From Pseudomonas massiliensis (GTDB taxonomy: Bacteria; Pseudomonadota; Gammaproteobacteria; Pseudomonadales; Pseudomonadaceae), in contig NZ_CCYK01000004.1 of NCBI RefSeq assembly GCF_000826105.1, forward strand, positions 248,001 through 312,000: a stretch of 64,000 nt of DNA. The letters run 5' to 3'. The notes under the pieces are model-generated. The model did not search any database, was not told where the DNA came from, and saw only the letters and a list, made by a program, of their open reading frames with translations. The translations under genes were made by a program, and so were the position numbers. Shown here piece by piece: positions 37,965 to 46,869 of the stretch; the first letter of the stretch is position 1, and every line of letters starts with the position of its first letter.

Positions 37965-39068
37965 ATGACGTTGTCCAACGCCGGGGCTCAACCCCAGAAC
38001 CGCGCGCCCCAGTCCATCGGCTTCCTGCTACTGGATAACTTCACGCTCATCTCCCTCGCTTCGGCCGTCGAGCCTTTGCGCATGGCTAACCAGCTTTCAG
38101 GGCGCGAGCTGTATCGTTGGACGACCTTGAGCGTGGATGGTGGCCAGGTCTGGGCCAGCGATGGCTTGCAGATCACCCCCGACGCGGCCATGCACCAGGC
38201 GCCGGCCATCGACACGGTGATCGTCTGTGGCGGGGTGGGGATTCAACGCGCGGTCAAGCGCGAGCATGTCACTTGGCTGCAGAGCCAGGCGCGACAATCG
38301 CGCCGCCTGGGTGCCGTTTGCACCGGCAGCTGGGCTCTGGCCTGTGCCGGCTTGCTCGACGGCTTCGATTGCAGCGTGCATTGGGAGTGCCTGGCAGCGA
38401 TGCAGGAGGCGTTCCCCAAGGCAAACGTGAGCACCCGGTTGTTCACCCTGGACCGTAACCGTTTCACCAGTTCCGGCGGCACCGCGCCCCTCGACATGAT
38501 GCTGCACCTGATCAGCCGCGACCATGGTCGAGAACTCTCCGCCGCCATTTCCGAGATGTTCGTCTACGAGCGTATCCGCAATGAACAGGATCATCAGCGC
38601 ATCCCGCTCAAGCATATGCTGGGTACCAACCAGCCCAAGCTGCAGGAGATCGTGGCCCTGATGGAGGCCAACCTGGAGGAGCCCATCGATCTGGACGAAC
38701 TGGCGGTATACGTCTCGGTGTCGCGGCGCCAGTTGGAGCGGTTGTTCCAGAAGTACCTGCATTGCTCGCCGTCACGCTATTACCTGAAGCTGCGATTGAT
38801 CCGGGCGCGGCAGTTGCTCAAGCAAACGCCCATGTCGATCATCGAGGTGGCCTCGGTATGCGGGTTCGTGTCTACCCCACACTTCTCCAAATGCTATCGG
38901 GAATACTTCGGCATTCCACCGCGCGACGAGCGGGTCGGTTCCAACACCAGCCAGCCCGTGGCCCTATTGCCCATTCCCCAGGCCGCGGTGCTGGCGCCGC
39001 TGTCCGGCCCGTTGGCCGCCCTCAGCCAGGCGCGAAACGAGTCGACCTTCGCCAGCGTTCGTTTATGA
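37965..39068 (+). CDS. gbdR: Glycine betaine/dimethylglycine-responsive activator GbdR
   Basis: 367 residues of the GlxA branch of AraC regulators. The N-terminal DJ-1/PfpI-like domain starts APQSIGFLLLDNFTLISLAS and has the elbow GAVCTGSWALACAGLLDG; the C-terminal AraC domain has SVSRRQLERLFQKYL and VCGFVSTPHFSKCYREYFG. It activates the gbc, dgc, sox and cho genes when betaine or dimethylglycine accumulates. The tail after residue 320 is low-complexity. The position after the serine dehydratase gene matches the Pseudomonas gbdR neighbourhood. The ATG at 37965 follows GAGAGGAG. Confidence 0.93.
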   Translation: MTLSNAGAQPQNRAPQSIGFLLLDNFTLISLASAVEPLRMANQLSGRELYRWTTLSVDGGQVWASDGLQITPDAAMHQAPAIDTVIVCGGVGIQRAVKREHVTWLQSQARQSRRLGAVCTGSWALACAGLLDGFDCSVHWECLAAMQEAFPKANVSTRLFTLDRNRFTSSGGTAPLDMMLHLISRDHGRELSAAISEMFVYERIRNEQDHQRIPLKHMLGTNQPKLQEIVALMEANLEEPIDLDELAVYVSVSRRQLERLFQKYLHCSPSRYYLKLRLIRARQLLKQTPMSIIEVASVCGFVSTPHFSKCYREYFGIPPRDERVGSNTSQPVALLPIPQAAVLAPLSGPLAALSQARNESTFASVRL

Positions 39069-39079
39069 CCGCCCGCAAT

Positions 39080-39230
39080 GATTTTCGTAACCGAGCTAGC
39101 CACCCTGGCTTGCCCGCGACAGGGTTCAACGGGGATGGGGCCCGGTATCGGCGGTAGCGGCCGAACTTGCTCGCGACAGGGTTTGACCTTCATTACCCCG
39201 GGTCGCCGCCAAGGCGGGCTGCTACAGGGA
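39080..39230. repeat. REP-like palindromic remnants downstream of gbdR
   Basis: The gap after gbdR contains CTTGCCCGCGACAGGGTT, then CTTGCTCGCGACAGGGTTTG, and finally CGCCGCCAAGGCGGGCTGCTACAGGG. The first two are near-repeats about 65 bp apart; the last is the palindromic head common in Pseudomonas REP elements. No gene is evident in 39069-39295. Confidence 0.55.
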
Positions 39231-39295
39231 GGGGGCGCCGGCCTTGGCAGCAGCAGGCCTGCCCCCCACCATATCCAGCCAACGCAGCTAATGTG

Positions 39296-39547
39296 TTATC
39301 GGGCGAAAGAAGCCAGCGCCGGCAGCAGGTTGCGGTCAATGGCCTGGCGTACCGCGGGCAGCAAGGTCGCGCGGCCGCCGAGCAGTTGCTCCACCATACC
39401 GCGTAGCGCCTTGGCGCGGTGGGCATCCAGGCCACGTACCGCACACTCGCAGGCTTGCTCGGCAGTGGCTCCGGCCGGCATCTCGAAACCCAGGGCGCGC
39501 AACTGCCCCAGCAGGTCTTCCTGGTCTATCAAGTCGGTGTGCATCAT
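39296..39547 (-). CDS. Small conserved-looking protein at the end of the carnitine operon
   Basis: 83 residues, soluble, acidic N-terminus (MMHTDLIDQEDLLGQLRALG), with alpha-helical character throughout. The start at 39547 is behind a clear GAAGGAAG ribosome-binding site, which supports translation. It lies 107 bp after the cdhB stop on the same strand. I do not recognise the family. The segment AVRGLDAHRAKALRGMVEQLL is amphipathic and could be a protein-binding helix. Confidence 0.6.
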   Translation of the reverse strand: MMHTDLIDQEDLLGQLRALGFEMPAGATAEQACECAVRGLDAHRAKALRGMVEQLLGGRATLLPAVRQAIDRNLLPALASFAR

Positions 39548-39654
39548 GGCTCGGCTTCCTTCGTCGAGTGGATTGGCCGATTGTGTTCAGGCCCAGGCCG
39601 CCGGGCAATAGGCGTTCGCTGTGAATGGCAGCCGTGGGCACGAAGGAGTCGTTT

Positions 39655-40134
39655 TCAGCCAAGCCCCACGCGTTCCGGCAACGTGATGACTCGGCCGACC
39701 CAGGCTGGGCGATGTATCGGTAACGGCCACTGGGCCAGCCGCGCCAGGATGTGGTCCGAGAAGGGCGTGGCCTTGGGGCCCGCCAGGCTGACATGGAGCA
39801 ACATCTGCTCGCTGGCCGCCAAGGCAGGCGAGCCCTCCGACCGGTGCAGGCTATGGTAGAGGTGAATCCGTTTGCGGTCATACCCTAATACCTGACTGCG
39901 CACCTCGATGCCTTCGTCCCGCTTCACTTCATGGAGAAAATTCAGGTGGCACTCCAGGGTGAACAGCGAGTGGCCACTGGCCTCCCGGCTCTGGGCGTCC
40001 AGGCCGATCAGGCTCATGAAGCCGTCTGTGGCATAGCTGAAAAGCAACAGGTAAAAGGCATCGCGCAAATGTCCGTTGTAGTCTGTCCACTCAGCCTGCA
40101 CCGTACTCTGAAAAGTAACCCGAGGCTCAGTCAT
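39655..40134 (-). CDS. cdhB: Thioesterase of carnitine catabolism, hot-dog fold
   Basis: 159 residues of the 4-hydroxybenzoyl-CoA-thioesterase-like hot-dog family. [19 protein letters not shown] holds the conserved Asp-x-NGH pattern. In the Pseudomonas carnitine operon this protein is the betainyl-CoA thioesterase that releases glycine betaine. The start at 40134 overlaps the cdhA stop by 8 bp; the frame is open 45 codons further upstream without support. Confidence 0.88.
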   Translation of the reverse strand: MTEPRVTFQSTVQAEWTDYNGHLRDAFYLLLFSYATDGFMSLIGLDAQSREASGHSLFTLECHLNFLHEVKRDEGIEVRSQVLGYDRKRIHLYHSLHRSEGSPALAASEQMLLHVSLAGPKATPFSDHILARLAQWPLPIHRPAWVGRVITLPERVGLG

Positions 40135-41092
40135 CGGCGTGGATTCCATGGTCGCGCTTGGCCTGGTGCACCGCGGCCAGTACGCCGAGCAGAGCATCGT
40201 CGCGGTAGCGCTCCAGTGTCGCGATGCTGTGCTGGCCAAGTTGTTCGACGGTCCCCTCGACCACGTCATCGATCAAACGCTCGGTCAGGGGCGGAGCGGG
40301 CAGGTACGTCCAGGGCAATTGCAACGCCGGCCCGAACTGGCGCATGAAGTGGCGCATACCTGCGTCACCCCCGGCCAGTGTGTAGGTGAGGAAGGTACCC
40401 ATGAAGGACCAGCGCAAGCCGGCGCCGAAGCGAATGGCGTCGTCAATCTCACCTGTGGTCGCCACGCCATCGTTGACCAGATGCAATGCCTCCCGCCAAA
40501 GCGCTTCCAGGAGACGATCGGCGATGAAGCCCGGGACTTCCTTGCGCACGTGCAAAGGGCGCATGCCCAGGCGGCGGTAGATGACCTGGGCAGCCGTAAT
40601 GGCGTCTTCGGCCGTTGCCCGGCCGCCCACAACTTCTACAAGGGGCAGCAAGTACACCGGATTGAACGGGTGCCCTACCAGGCAGCGCTCTGGGCAAGTG
40701 GCGCGGGCGAAAAACTCGCTGGGCAACAAGCCCGAGGTGCTGGAGGCGATCAAAGCATCCGGGCGCGCCGCCGCGCTGATCGCGGCATGAAGCTCCAGCT
40801 TGAGCGGCAGTTGCTCCGGCGCGCTTTCCTGGATGAAATCCGCGTCGGCTACGCAGGCTTCCAACGTAGGGGCCATTCGCAAGCGCTGCGGCGACGCGTC
40901 GGGCGCCAAGCCTTGCTTGGTCAGCGCCGGCCAAGCGTTGGCGATGCGTTGACGCAGCACCGCTTCGGCATTGGGCGCCGGGTCCCAGGCCATTACATCG
41001 AGCCCGTGAGCCAACGCGCGGGCCACCCAGCCGCTGCCGATCACACCACCTCCCAAGGCGGCGAAAGTCTTCACATCGGTAATCCAGGCCAT
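40127..41092 (-). CDS. cdhA: L-carnitine dehydrogenase
   Basis: 321 residues, 3-hydroxyacyl-CoA-dehydrogenase-like, oxidising L-carnitine to 3-dehydrocarnitine with NAD. The Rossmann motif is [20 protein letters not shown], the substrate domain has [15 protein letters not shown], and [20 protein letters not shown] follows. Length and operon position fit CdhA (321 residues in P. aeruginosa, as I recall). It lies 11 bp after the cdhC stop. Confidence 0.93.
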   Translation of the reverse strand: MAWITDVKTFAALGGGVIGSGWVARALAHGLDVMAWDPAPNAEAVLRQRIANAWPALTKQGLAPDASPQRLRMAPTLEACVADADFIQESAPEQLPLKLELHAAISAAARPDALIASSTSGLLPSEFFARATCPERCLVGHPFNPVYLLPLVEVVGGRATAEDAITAAQVIYRRLGMRPLHVRKEVPGFIADRLLEALWREALHLVNDGVATTGEIDDAIRFGAGLRWSFMGTFLTYTLAGGDAGMRHFMRQFGPALQLPWTYLPAPPLTERLIDDVVEGTVEQLGQHSIATLERYRDDALLGVLAAVHQAKRDHGIHADD

Positions 41093-41103
41093 GGCGATCG
41101 TCC

Positions 41104-41991
41104 TTAGTAGCGCGTGGTAAGGTTCATCTTGGCGCGGCCCTCGGCCGGGGTGAGCACCCTGGCGCCAAGACGCGTGAGGATTTCGACGGCCCGTTCCACC
41201 AATTGGCCGTTAGTCGCCAGCACGCCTTTCTCCAGCCAAAGGTTATCTTCCAGGCCCACGCGCACATTGCCGCCCAGTAGTACCGCCTGGGCCGCCATGG
41301 GCATCTGCATGCGGCCGATGCCGAACCCTGCCCAGATAGCGCCTGCCGGGAGGTTGTCCACCATGGCCTTCATGGTGGTGGTGTCCGCTGGCGCGCCCCA
41401 CGGAATGCCCAGGCATAGCTGGAACAGCGGATCCTTAAGCAAGCCTTCCTTGAGCATTTGTCTGGCGAACCACAGGTGGCCGGTGTCGAAGATTTCCAGC
41501 TCTGCCTTGACCCCCAGTTCGGTAATACGGCGCGCGCCGGCGCGCAGCTGGGCCGGGGTAGACACATAGATGCTGTTGCCATCGCCGAAGTTGAGGGTGC
41601 CGCAATCCAGGGTGCATATCTCGGGCAACAAGGCCTCTACATGCGCCAGGCGAGCTAGCGGGCCGACCAGGTCGGTGCCTGGCCCAAAGGCGTTGGGTTC
41701 TTCGCCAGGGCCGATTTCCAGATCTCCGCCCATGCCGGCTGTGAGGTTGACGATGATGTCTACATCCGCTTCGCGGATACGGGTCATCACTTCCTGGTAC
41801 AACGCCACATCACGGCTGAAGCGGCCGGTGGCGGGGTCCCTTACATGACAGTGCACGACGGTAGCCCCGGCTTTTGCTGCCTCCACTGCCGCCTCCGCGA
41901 TCTGCTTCGGGGTAACAGGTACGTAGGGACTTTTGGCGGTGGTGTCGCCAGCCCCGGTAAGGGCACAAGTGATGATCACATCGTGGTTCAT
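41104..41991 (-). CDS. cdhC: 3-dehydrocarnitine cleavage enzyme, BKACE (DUF849) family
   Basis: 295 residues of a beta-keto acid cleavage enzyme; it condenses 3-dehydrocarnitine with acetyl-CoA to give betainyl-CoA and acetoacetate. Motifs are [12 protein letters not shown] at the start, [16 protein letters not shown] (metal-binding His-x-His), [10 protein letters not shown], and the end segment [15 protein letters not shown]. It is the first enzyme gene of cdhCAB. The 61-bp gap after caiX holds a GC-rich stem (near 42018-42038) that may be an mRNA stabiliser. Confidence 0.93.
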   Translation of the reverse strand: MNHDVIITCALTGAGDTTAKSPYVPVTPKQIAEAAVEAAKAGATVVHCHVRDPATGRFSRDVALYQEVMTRIREADVDIIVNLTAGMGGDLEIGPGEEPNAFGPGTDLVGPLARLAHVEALLPEICTLDCGTLNFGDGNSIYVSTPAQLRAGARRITELGVKAELEIFDTGHLWFARQMLKEGLLKDPLFQLCLGIPWGAPADTTTMKAMVDNLPAGAIWAGFGIGRMQMPMAAQAVLLGGNVRVGLEDNLWLEKGVLATNGQLVERAVEILTRLGARVLTPAEGRAKMNLTTRY

Positions 41992-42052
41992 GGTATTTTC
42001 CTTGAGGCGAGCTTGCCCGTGCGCCGCTGGGCGGCGCGCAGTGCAAGAGAGA

Positions 42053-42991
42053 TCAGTTGGTGGTCAGCTTGAGGTGAGTGTCGGCAGGCTTGCCATCGAA
42101 GGTGGTCACCCCTTCGAGCCAGCGGGCGCGGTCCTGAGGGTGTTCGGCCAGCCACTGTCGAGCAGCGCTGAGAGGATCTTTATGATCCAGGATCGGCTGC
42201 ATCATCCGGCTCTCATCCGCCGCGGTGAAGTTCAGATTGTGCAGTAGCCGGTCTACATTAGGGCAGCGCTGGGCGTAATCCGGCGCGGTGACCGTCCAGA
42301 CCGTGGCCTTGCCTTCGTCCGGGCCGAGGGCATCTCCGCTGCCGCTGAGGTAGGTCATGTCCAGGTTGACGTTCATGGGGTGTGGCGCCCAGCCGAAGAA
42401 CACCACCGCCTCCTTGTGCTTCACTGCCCGGCTCACCGCCGAAAGCATGCCGGCCTCGCTGGATTCCACCAGCTGGAAGTCGCCCAGGCCGAAGCGGTTC
42501 TTGGCGATCATGTCTTTGATCTGAGTGTTGGCGCCTGAGCCTGGCTCGATGCCATAGAGCTTGCCGCCCAGCTGCGTCTTGAAGCGCGCGATGTCCGCGA
42601 AGGTTTTCAGGCCCTGGTCGGCCAGGTAGCTGGGCACGGCCAGGGTCGCCCTGGCATCCCCCAGGTTTGGCGCTTGTAATACGCGAACCTGCTGTTGCTC
42701 GACGAAGGGCGTCAGGGTAGCGGTCATGAGGGGGTTCCAGTAGCCCAGGAAAAGGTCCAGGCGCTGGTCGCGGATGCCCGCGAAAATGATCTGTTGAGAG
42801 GCGCTTGTCTGGCGAGTGTTGTAGCCCAGCCCGTCGAGCAGGGCCTGGGCTACGCCACTGGTGGCCATGACATCGGTCCAGTTGACCACGCCCAGGCGCA
42901 CTTCCTTGCAGCTGGCCTGGTCCGCAGCCTGGGCGATGGGGAGGGCAAGAGCGCTCAGTAACAGCACACCACAGCGGATCAAACGGGTCAT
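42053..42991 (-). CDS. caiX: Carnitine-binding periplasmic protein of the ChoX family
   Basis: 312 residues with signal peptide [20 protein letters not shown]. The mature protein is a paralogue of ChoX with [47 protein letters not shown] and [14 protein letters not shown]. It probably delivers carnitine to the choline permease complex, since no permease or ATPase gene is nearby. The start has an AAGGAG ribosome-binding site. It is divergent from cdhR. Confidence 0.9.
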   Translation of the reverse strand: MTRLIRCGVLLLSALALPIAQAADQASCKEVRLGVVNWTDVMATSGVAQALLDGLGYNTRQTSASQQIIFAGIRDQRLDLFLGYWNPLMTATLTPFVEQQQVRVLQAPNLGDARATLAVPSYLADQGLKTFADIARFKTQLGGKLYGIEPGSGANTQIKDMIAKNRFGLGDFQLVESSEAGMLSAVSRAVKHKEAVVFFGWAPHPMNVNLDMTYLSGSGDALGPDEGKATVWTVTAPDYAQRCPNVDRLLHNLNFTAADESRMMQPILDHKDPLSAARQWLAEHPQDRARWLEGVTTFDGKPADTHLKLTTN

Positions 42992-43083
42992 GGGCGAGCT
43001 CCTTCGGCATGGCGTTATGGGAAAGGGCGTCTACGCGCCTTGAAATCAGGCTACGCCCCCGCTTGCCGGTCCATCCGCACGGC

Positions 43084-43113
43084 GGCGACCGCCACTTGCA
43101 CACTGGCGACCGC
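43084..43113. promoter_or_regulatory. Candidate CdhR operator: direct repeat GGCGACCGC
   Basis: GGCGACCGC occurs at 43084-43092 and 43105-43113, a 21-bp period, in the caiX-cdhR divergent region. The spacing fits a direct-repeat site for an AraC-type activator such as CdhR. The repeat is visible; the regulator is inferred. Confidence 0.45.
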
Positions 43114-43150
43114 TGCGCTATTACACAGCCATTCAAGCGGAGCCTACGCC

Positions 43151-44092
43151 ATGCCCAAGGTGTTCCATTTCCTGCTGCTCCCCGGTTTTTCCGCCTTGGG
43201 CTTCATCAGCGCCACCGAACCGTTGCGCGTGGCCAATCGTTTCTGCCCGGGGCTTTACCATTGGCGAATCCTGAGCCTGGAGAGCGGCGCCGTGCTGGCC
43301 AGTAATGGCATGTCGATCAATGCCGATGCCGGGCTCGAAACCCTGGAGCGTGGCGCGACCCTGTTCGTGGTGGCCGGTTTTGAACCACTGAAAGCCTTCT
43401 CACCGACCTTGCGTGCCTGGCTTAGGCGGGTTGCCGCGACCCAGGGCACCCTCGGCGGCATCGATACCGGCGCGTTCGTGCTGGCCGCGGCGGGGCTGCT
43501 GGACCAGGCTCGGGTCACTCTGCATTGGGAGGCGGTGGACGCCTTCCGAGAGCGCTGGCCGCAGGTTCAGGTTACCCAGGAATTATTCGAGATCGATGAC
43601 CACCGCATTACCTGTGCGGGTGGCACCGCCTCTATCGACCTTATGCTGGACCTGATCAGCCAGGCCCATGGCAGCGCCTTGGCAATCCAGGTGTCCGAGC
43701 AGTTCGTACTGGGGCGAATCCGGCCGCGGCAGGACCACCAGCGCATGGCCCTGGCCTCACGCTACGGCACGCGTAATAAGAAGCTCATGCAGGTCATCGC
43801 CGCCATGGAGCAACAAACAGAGCCGCTGCTGACCACTGCCGCGCTGGCTGAATCCGTGCAGGTGACTCGGCGTCAGTTGGAACGGCTATTCCGCCTGCAT
43901 TTACAGGACACGCCCAGCAATTTTTATCTCGGCCTGCGCTTGGACAAGGCCCGTCAGCTGCTGCGCCAGACCGACATGAGCGTGACTGAGGTGAGCATTG
44001 CCTGCGGCTTCGAGCTGCCGTCCTATTTTGCCCGACGCTACAAAGGGCGCTTCGGGCGACCGCCGCGAGACGATCGTTCGTTGTCTGGCTAA
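43151..44092 (+). CDS. cdhR: Carnitine-responsive activator CdhR
   Basis: 313 residues of the GlxA/AraC type: an N-terminal DJ-1-like sensor (VFHFLLLPGFSALGFISATE, then GGIDTGAFVLAAAGLLDQ) and a C-terminal AraC domain (VQVTRRQLERLFRLHL and IACGFELPSYFARRYKGRFG). It activates the caiX-cdhCAB operon in response to carnitine in Pseudomonas. The ATG at 43151 follows GGAG; the open frame to 43040 is not supported. It is a paralogue of GbdR in the same window. Confidence 0.92.
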   Translation: MPKVFHFLLLPGFSALGFISATEPLRVANRFCPGLYHWRILSLESGAVLASNGMSINADAGLETLERGATLFVVAGFEPLKAFSPTLRAWLRRVAATQGTLGGIDTGAFVLAAAGLLDQARVTLHWEAVDAFRERWPQVQVTQELFEIDDHRITCAGGTASIDLMLDLISQAHGSALAIQVSEQFVLGRIRPRQDHQRMALASRYGTRNKKLMQVIAAMEQQTEPLLTTAALAESVQVTRRQLERLFRLHLQDTPSNFYLGLRLDKARQLLRQTDMSVTEVSIACGFELPSYFARRYKGRFGRPPRDDRSLSG

Positions 44093-44101
44093 GCCGTCGC
44101 G

Positions 44102-44456
44102 CTAGCGTTGGATAACGGCGTGTTCAAACGCCTGCAGCTTCGCTCGATAAGGATTCGAATTATCAAGGTTATAGATCCCTTCCCAACGGACGACAGGTAG
44201 CCGGGTTTTCGGCGCGTGATGGTTGGGCGCAACCGCGATCTGGATCAGTCGCAGCCGCGCTGACGCATCGGTGAGTAGATGCATTTGGGGCTGCAGGTCG
44301 GTAGCCGCATTGATGTCGCTGGCAGAAGGTGCAAGGGCGTGTGCTATCCGAGCGGGTACGAATCACATGACCGACGATGGTCTTGAGCGCCTCGATGGCT
44401 TGCTCCATGGGGGATTTAGGCATCGGCAGCTGGCTCACGAACGCTTCGTTAGTCAT
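44102..44456 (-). pseudogene. Small gene split by a frameshift
   Basis: Reading leftward from the ATG at 44456, the frame starts well (MTNEAFVSQLPMPKSPMEQA, IEALKTIVGHVI), then becomes Cys/Arg/Pro-rich nonsense that ends at 44169. A second frame takes over near 44370 with coding-like text (IAHALAPSASDINAATDLQP ... LPVVRWEGIYNLDNSNPYRA) to a stop at 44102. A single-base indel around 44350-44385 would join them into one protein of about 117 residues. I do not recognise the family. It lies between cdhR and the LprI-like gene. A sequencing error or a programmed shift are alternatives. Confidence 0.45.
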
Positions 44457-44616
44457 GGTTCCCATTCCTTGAGGTGAAAGGGCAAAGAGTGCCCCGGCCC
44501 GTATCGACCCTTGCAGGTCGCGGGCACTATCGCGGGAATGGTGAGCAGCGATAACGGGCAAGCGGTTCCAGGCGCCTGCTCCGGAGCCTGGCGGGCGGTG
44601 GCGACGAGCCTGGGGG

Positions 44617-45042
44617 TTATTGATCCGGGGCGTCGTTTTCGTCGCCCTGGGTACCGATGGTCTGCAGGTATTCGCTGCGCTCATCGCTGCGTTGCGCCAT
44701 GCAGTCGTTGAGGGCGGTCTGGCTGGAATTGCCGTCCTTGTCAGCCTCGAGTACCTCGACCGCGCAATCGGCCTCGCGTAGCTTGCGCCACAGGTCCTGG
44801 GCAGCCTTGACCTTGGCCAGATACTCCTTCAGTACCGCAGGCTGGTCGCCGTATTGAGCGCTGATCCGGGCATTGAGGCCGTTATAGGCATCGTTGAGCT
44901 CACGCTCGGCGGTTTTGCGGTTGTACACCGAGCAATCCAGGCTCTGCTGGCTGGTTTCCACGTTGTCGCAAGGGGTGGGGCCATCGTCATCGGCCTGCGC
45001 GCCCATTGCGATCAATGCCAGTATCCCTAACCACGCTTTCAT
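44617..45042 (-). CDS. LprI-family (DUF1311) lysozyme-inhibitor-like exported protein
   Basis: 141 residues, signal peptide MKAWLGILALIAMGAQA, then a DUF1311 domain. The Cys pattern is typical: PCDNVETSQQSLDCSVYNRK, helix AERELNDAYNGL, WRKLREADCAVE and a later ALNDCMAQRSDERSEYL. The family includes lysozyme inhibitors, but most members are uncharacterised. The frame is open another 28 codons upstream, but the ATG at 45042 gives a signal peptide. It is divergent from the dipeptidase gene. Confidence 0.85.
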   Translation of the reverse strand: MKAWLGILALIAMGAQADDDGPTPCDNVETSQQSLDCSVYNRKTAERELNDAYNGLNARISAQYGDQPAVLKEYLAKVKAAQDLWRKLREADCAVEVLEADKDGNSSQTALNDCMAQRSDERSEYLQTIGTQGDENDAPDQ

Positions 45043-45270
45043 TACCACGCCCCCGGCCGTACGGAAATTGTTCAGAAATTCTGGCCCATGGCCCGCCGGA
45101 AGAACAGTCGGAGCAGCGGATTTCATCTTCGGCCACGATGGCTGTCACGCCTTGACGCTTTCGGCAATCCCTCAGTCGTTTTTGCATCCGGGCCCCCTGG
45201 CGTGGGGGCATATGCTGGCCCGAAAGCGCCGGCGAACGATCCGGCCACCGCTGACAAGGGGAACCGCCTG

Positions 45271-46260
45271 ATGAGCCCAGCCATGAGCCCAGCCGAACTG
45301 CACGCCGACAGCATCGTCATAGACGGGCTGATCATCGCCAAGTGGAACCGCGAGCTGTTCGAGGACATGCGCAAGGGGGGGCTTACCGCCGCCAATTGCA
45401 CCGTGTCGGTGTGGGAAGGCTTCAAGGCCACCTGCGACAATATCGCCGCTAGCCAGAAGCTGATCCGCGAGAACAGCGACCTGGTGATGCCAGTGCGCAC
45501 TACCGCTGATATCCGTCGAGCCAAGGAGCAGGGCAAGACCGGTATCCTGTTCGGCTTCCAGAACGCTCACGCTTTCGAAGATCAGCTGGGCTACGTGGAG
45601 CTGTTCAAGCAGTTGGGCGTGGGCATCGTGCAGCTGTGCTACAACACCCAGAACCTGGTGGGCACCGGCTGCTATGAGCGCGACGGCGGGCTGTCGGGCT
45701 TTGGCCGCGAGGTGGTGGCCGAGATGAACCGCGTGGGCATCATGTGCGACCTCTCTCACGTGGGTTCGAAAACGTCCGAAGAAGTGATTCTCGAATCGAA
45801 GAAGCCGGTCACCTATTCCCATTGCCTGCCCCTGGGCCTGAAGGAGCATCCGCGCAACAAATCCGACGCTGAGCTCAAGTTCATCGCCGACCATGGCGGC
45901 TTCGTCGGCGTGACCATGTTCGCGCCCTTCCTGGCCAAGGGTATCGATTCGACCATCGACGACTACGCCGAAGCCATCGAGTACGTGATGAACATCGTCG
46001 GCGAGGATGCCATCGGCATCGGCACGGACTTCACTCAGGGCCATGGTCAGGACTTCTTCGAATACCTGACCCACGACAAGGGTTACGCCCGGCGGTTGAC
46101 CAACTTCGGCAAGATCATCAACCCCCTGGGCATTCGCACCGTGGGCGAATTCCCCAACCTGACCGAAACGTTGCTCAAGCGCGGCCATTCCGAGCGGGTG
46201 GTGCGCAAGATCATGGGCGAGAACTGGCTCAACGTGCTTGCGGATGTCTGGGGCGAATAG
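45271..46260 (+). CDS. Membrane-dipeptidase-family (peptidase M19) metallohydrolase
   Basis: 329 residues of the renal-dipeptidase amidohydrolase family. Motifs are SIVIDGLIIAKWN near the start, GFQNAHAFEDQL, YNTQNLVGTGCYERDGGL, IMCDLSHVGSKTS, PVTYSHCLPLGLKEHPRNKS and IGIGTDFTQGHG. The first metal-binding His-x-Asp of classical members is replaced here (DGLIIAKWN), as in the subgroup found next to dgcA. It heads the block dipeptidase, DUF5943, dgcA as in P. aeruginosa, so a role in betaine-related dipeptide or demethylation by-product turnover is possible but unproven. The first 12 bases are duplicated, giving two in-frame ATGs (45271, 45283). Confidence 0.85.
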   Translation: MSPAMSPAELHADSIVIDGLIIAKWNRELFEDMRKGGLTAANCTVSVWEGFKATCDNIAASQKLIRENSDLVMPVRTTADIRRAKEQGKTGILFGFQNAHAFEDQLGYVELFKQLGVGIVQLCYNTQNLVGTGCYERDGGLSGFGREVVAEMNRVGIMCDLSHVGSKTSEEVILESKKPVTYSHCLPLGLKEHPRNKSDAELKFIADHGGFVGVTMFAPFLAKGIDSTIDDYAEAIEYVMNIVGEDAIGIGTDFTQGHGQDFFEYLTHDKGYARRLTNFGKIINPLGIRTVGEFPNLTETLLKRGHSERVVRKIMGENWLNVLADVWGE

Positions 46261-46322
46261 GTAATTCCCGCCGCAACACCCCTGCAAGCGACTAGAACAT
46301 CTTTTGACTGGAGCTGAGTTCC

Positions 46323-46853
46323 ATGGCCAAGCACGCCCCCGAATTGCCCATCGAAGTCGACAGCGAAACCGGCGTCTGGACCACCGACGCGCTGCCGATG
46401 CTGTACGTGCCGCGGCACTTCTTCGTGAACAACCACATGGCGATCGAAGAAGCGCTGGGCGCCGACGCCTATGCCGAGATCCTCTACAAGGCCGGCTACA
46501 AGTCGGCCTGGCACTGGTGCGAGAAGGAAGCCGAATGCCATGGCCTGGAAGGGGTAGCAGTATTCGAACACTACATGAAACGGTTGTCCCAGCGCGGCTG
46601 GGGGTTGTTCAAGATCCAGGACATCGACCTGGACAACGGCACCGCCAGCGTGAAGCTGGAGCACTCGGCGTTCGTTTACGTCTACGGCAAGGTCGGGCGC
46701 AAGGTGGACTACATGTTCACCGGCTGGTTCGCCGGGGCCATGGACCAGATCCTGGCGGCGCGTGGCAGTAGCCTGCGCACTGTGGCTGAACAAGTGTACG
46801 CAGGCTCCGAAGCGGGCCACGACGACGGCCTGTTCGTCGTCAAGCCGTTGTAA
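46323..46853 (+). CDS. DUF5943 protein linked to dimethylglycine demethylation
   Basis: 176 residues, soluble, recognisable by DALPMLYVPRHFFVNNHMAI, AGYKSAWHWCEKEAECHGL, YMKRLSQRGWG and HSAFVYVYGKVGRKVDYMFT. This layout resembles the 4-vinyl-reductase/XylR-N-like small-molecule-binding fold, but that is inference. It lies between the dipeptidase gene and dgcA in all Pseudomonas I recall, so it is probably part of the dimethylglycine pathway. Confidence 0.82.
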   Translation: MAKHAPELPIEVDSETGVWTTDALPMLYVPRHFFVNNHMAIEEALGADAYAEILYKAGYKSAWHWCEKEAECHGLEGVAVFEHYMKRLSQRGWGLFKIQDIDLDNGTASVKLEHSAFVYVYGKVGRKVDYMFTGWFAGAMDQILAARGSSLRTVAEQVYAGSEAGHDDGLFVVKPL

Positions 46854-46869
46854 CCCCGAGGATCTTGCC

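Noticed and set aside
44169..44456. Intact 95-residue gene in one frame
   Set aside because: The second half in this frame is Cys/Arg/Pro-rich and unlike coding text, while another frame reads naturally; a frameshifted gene explains it better.
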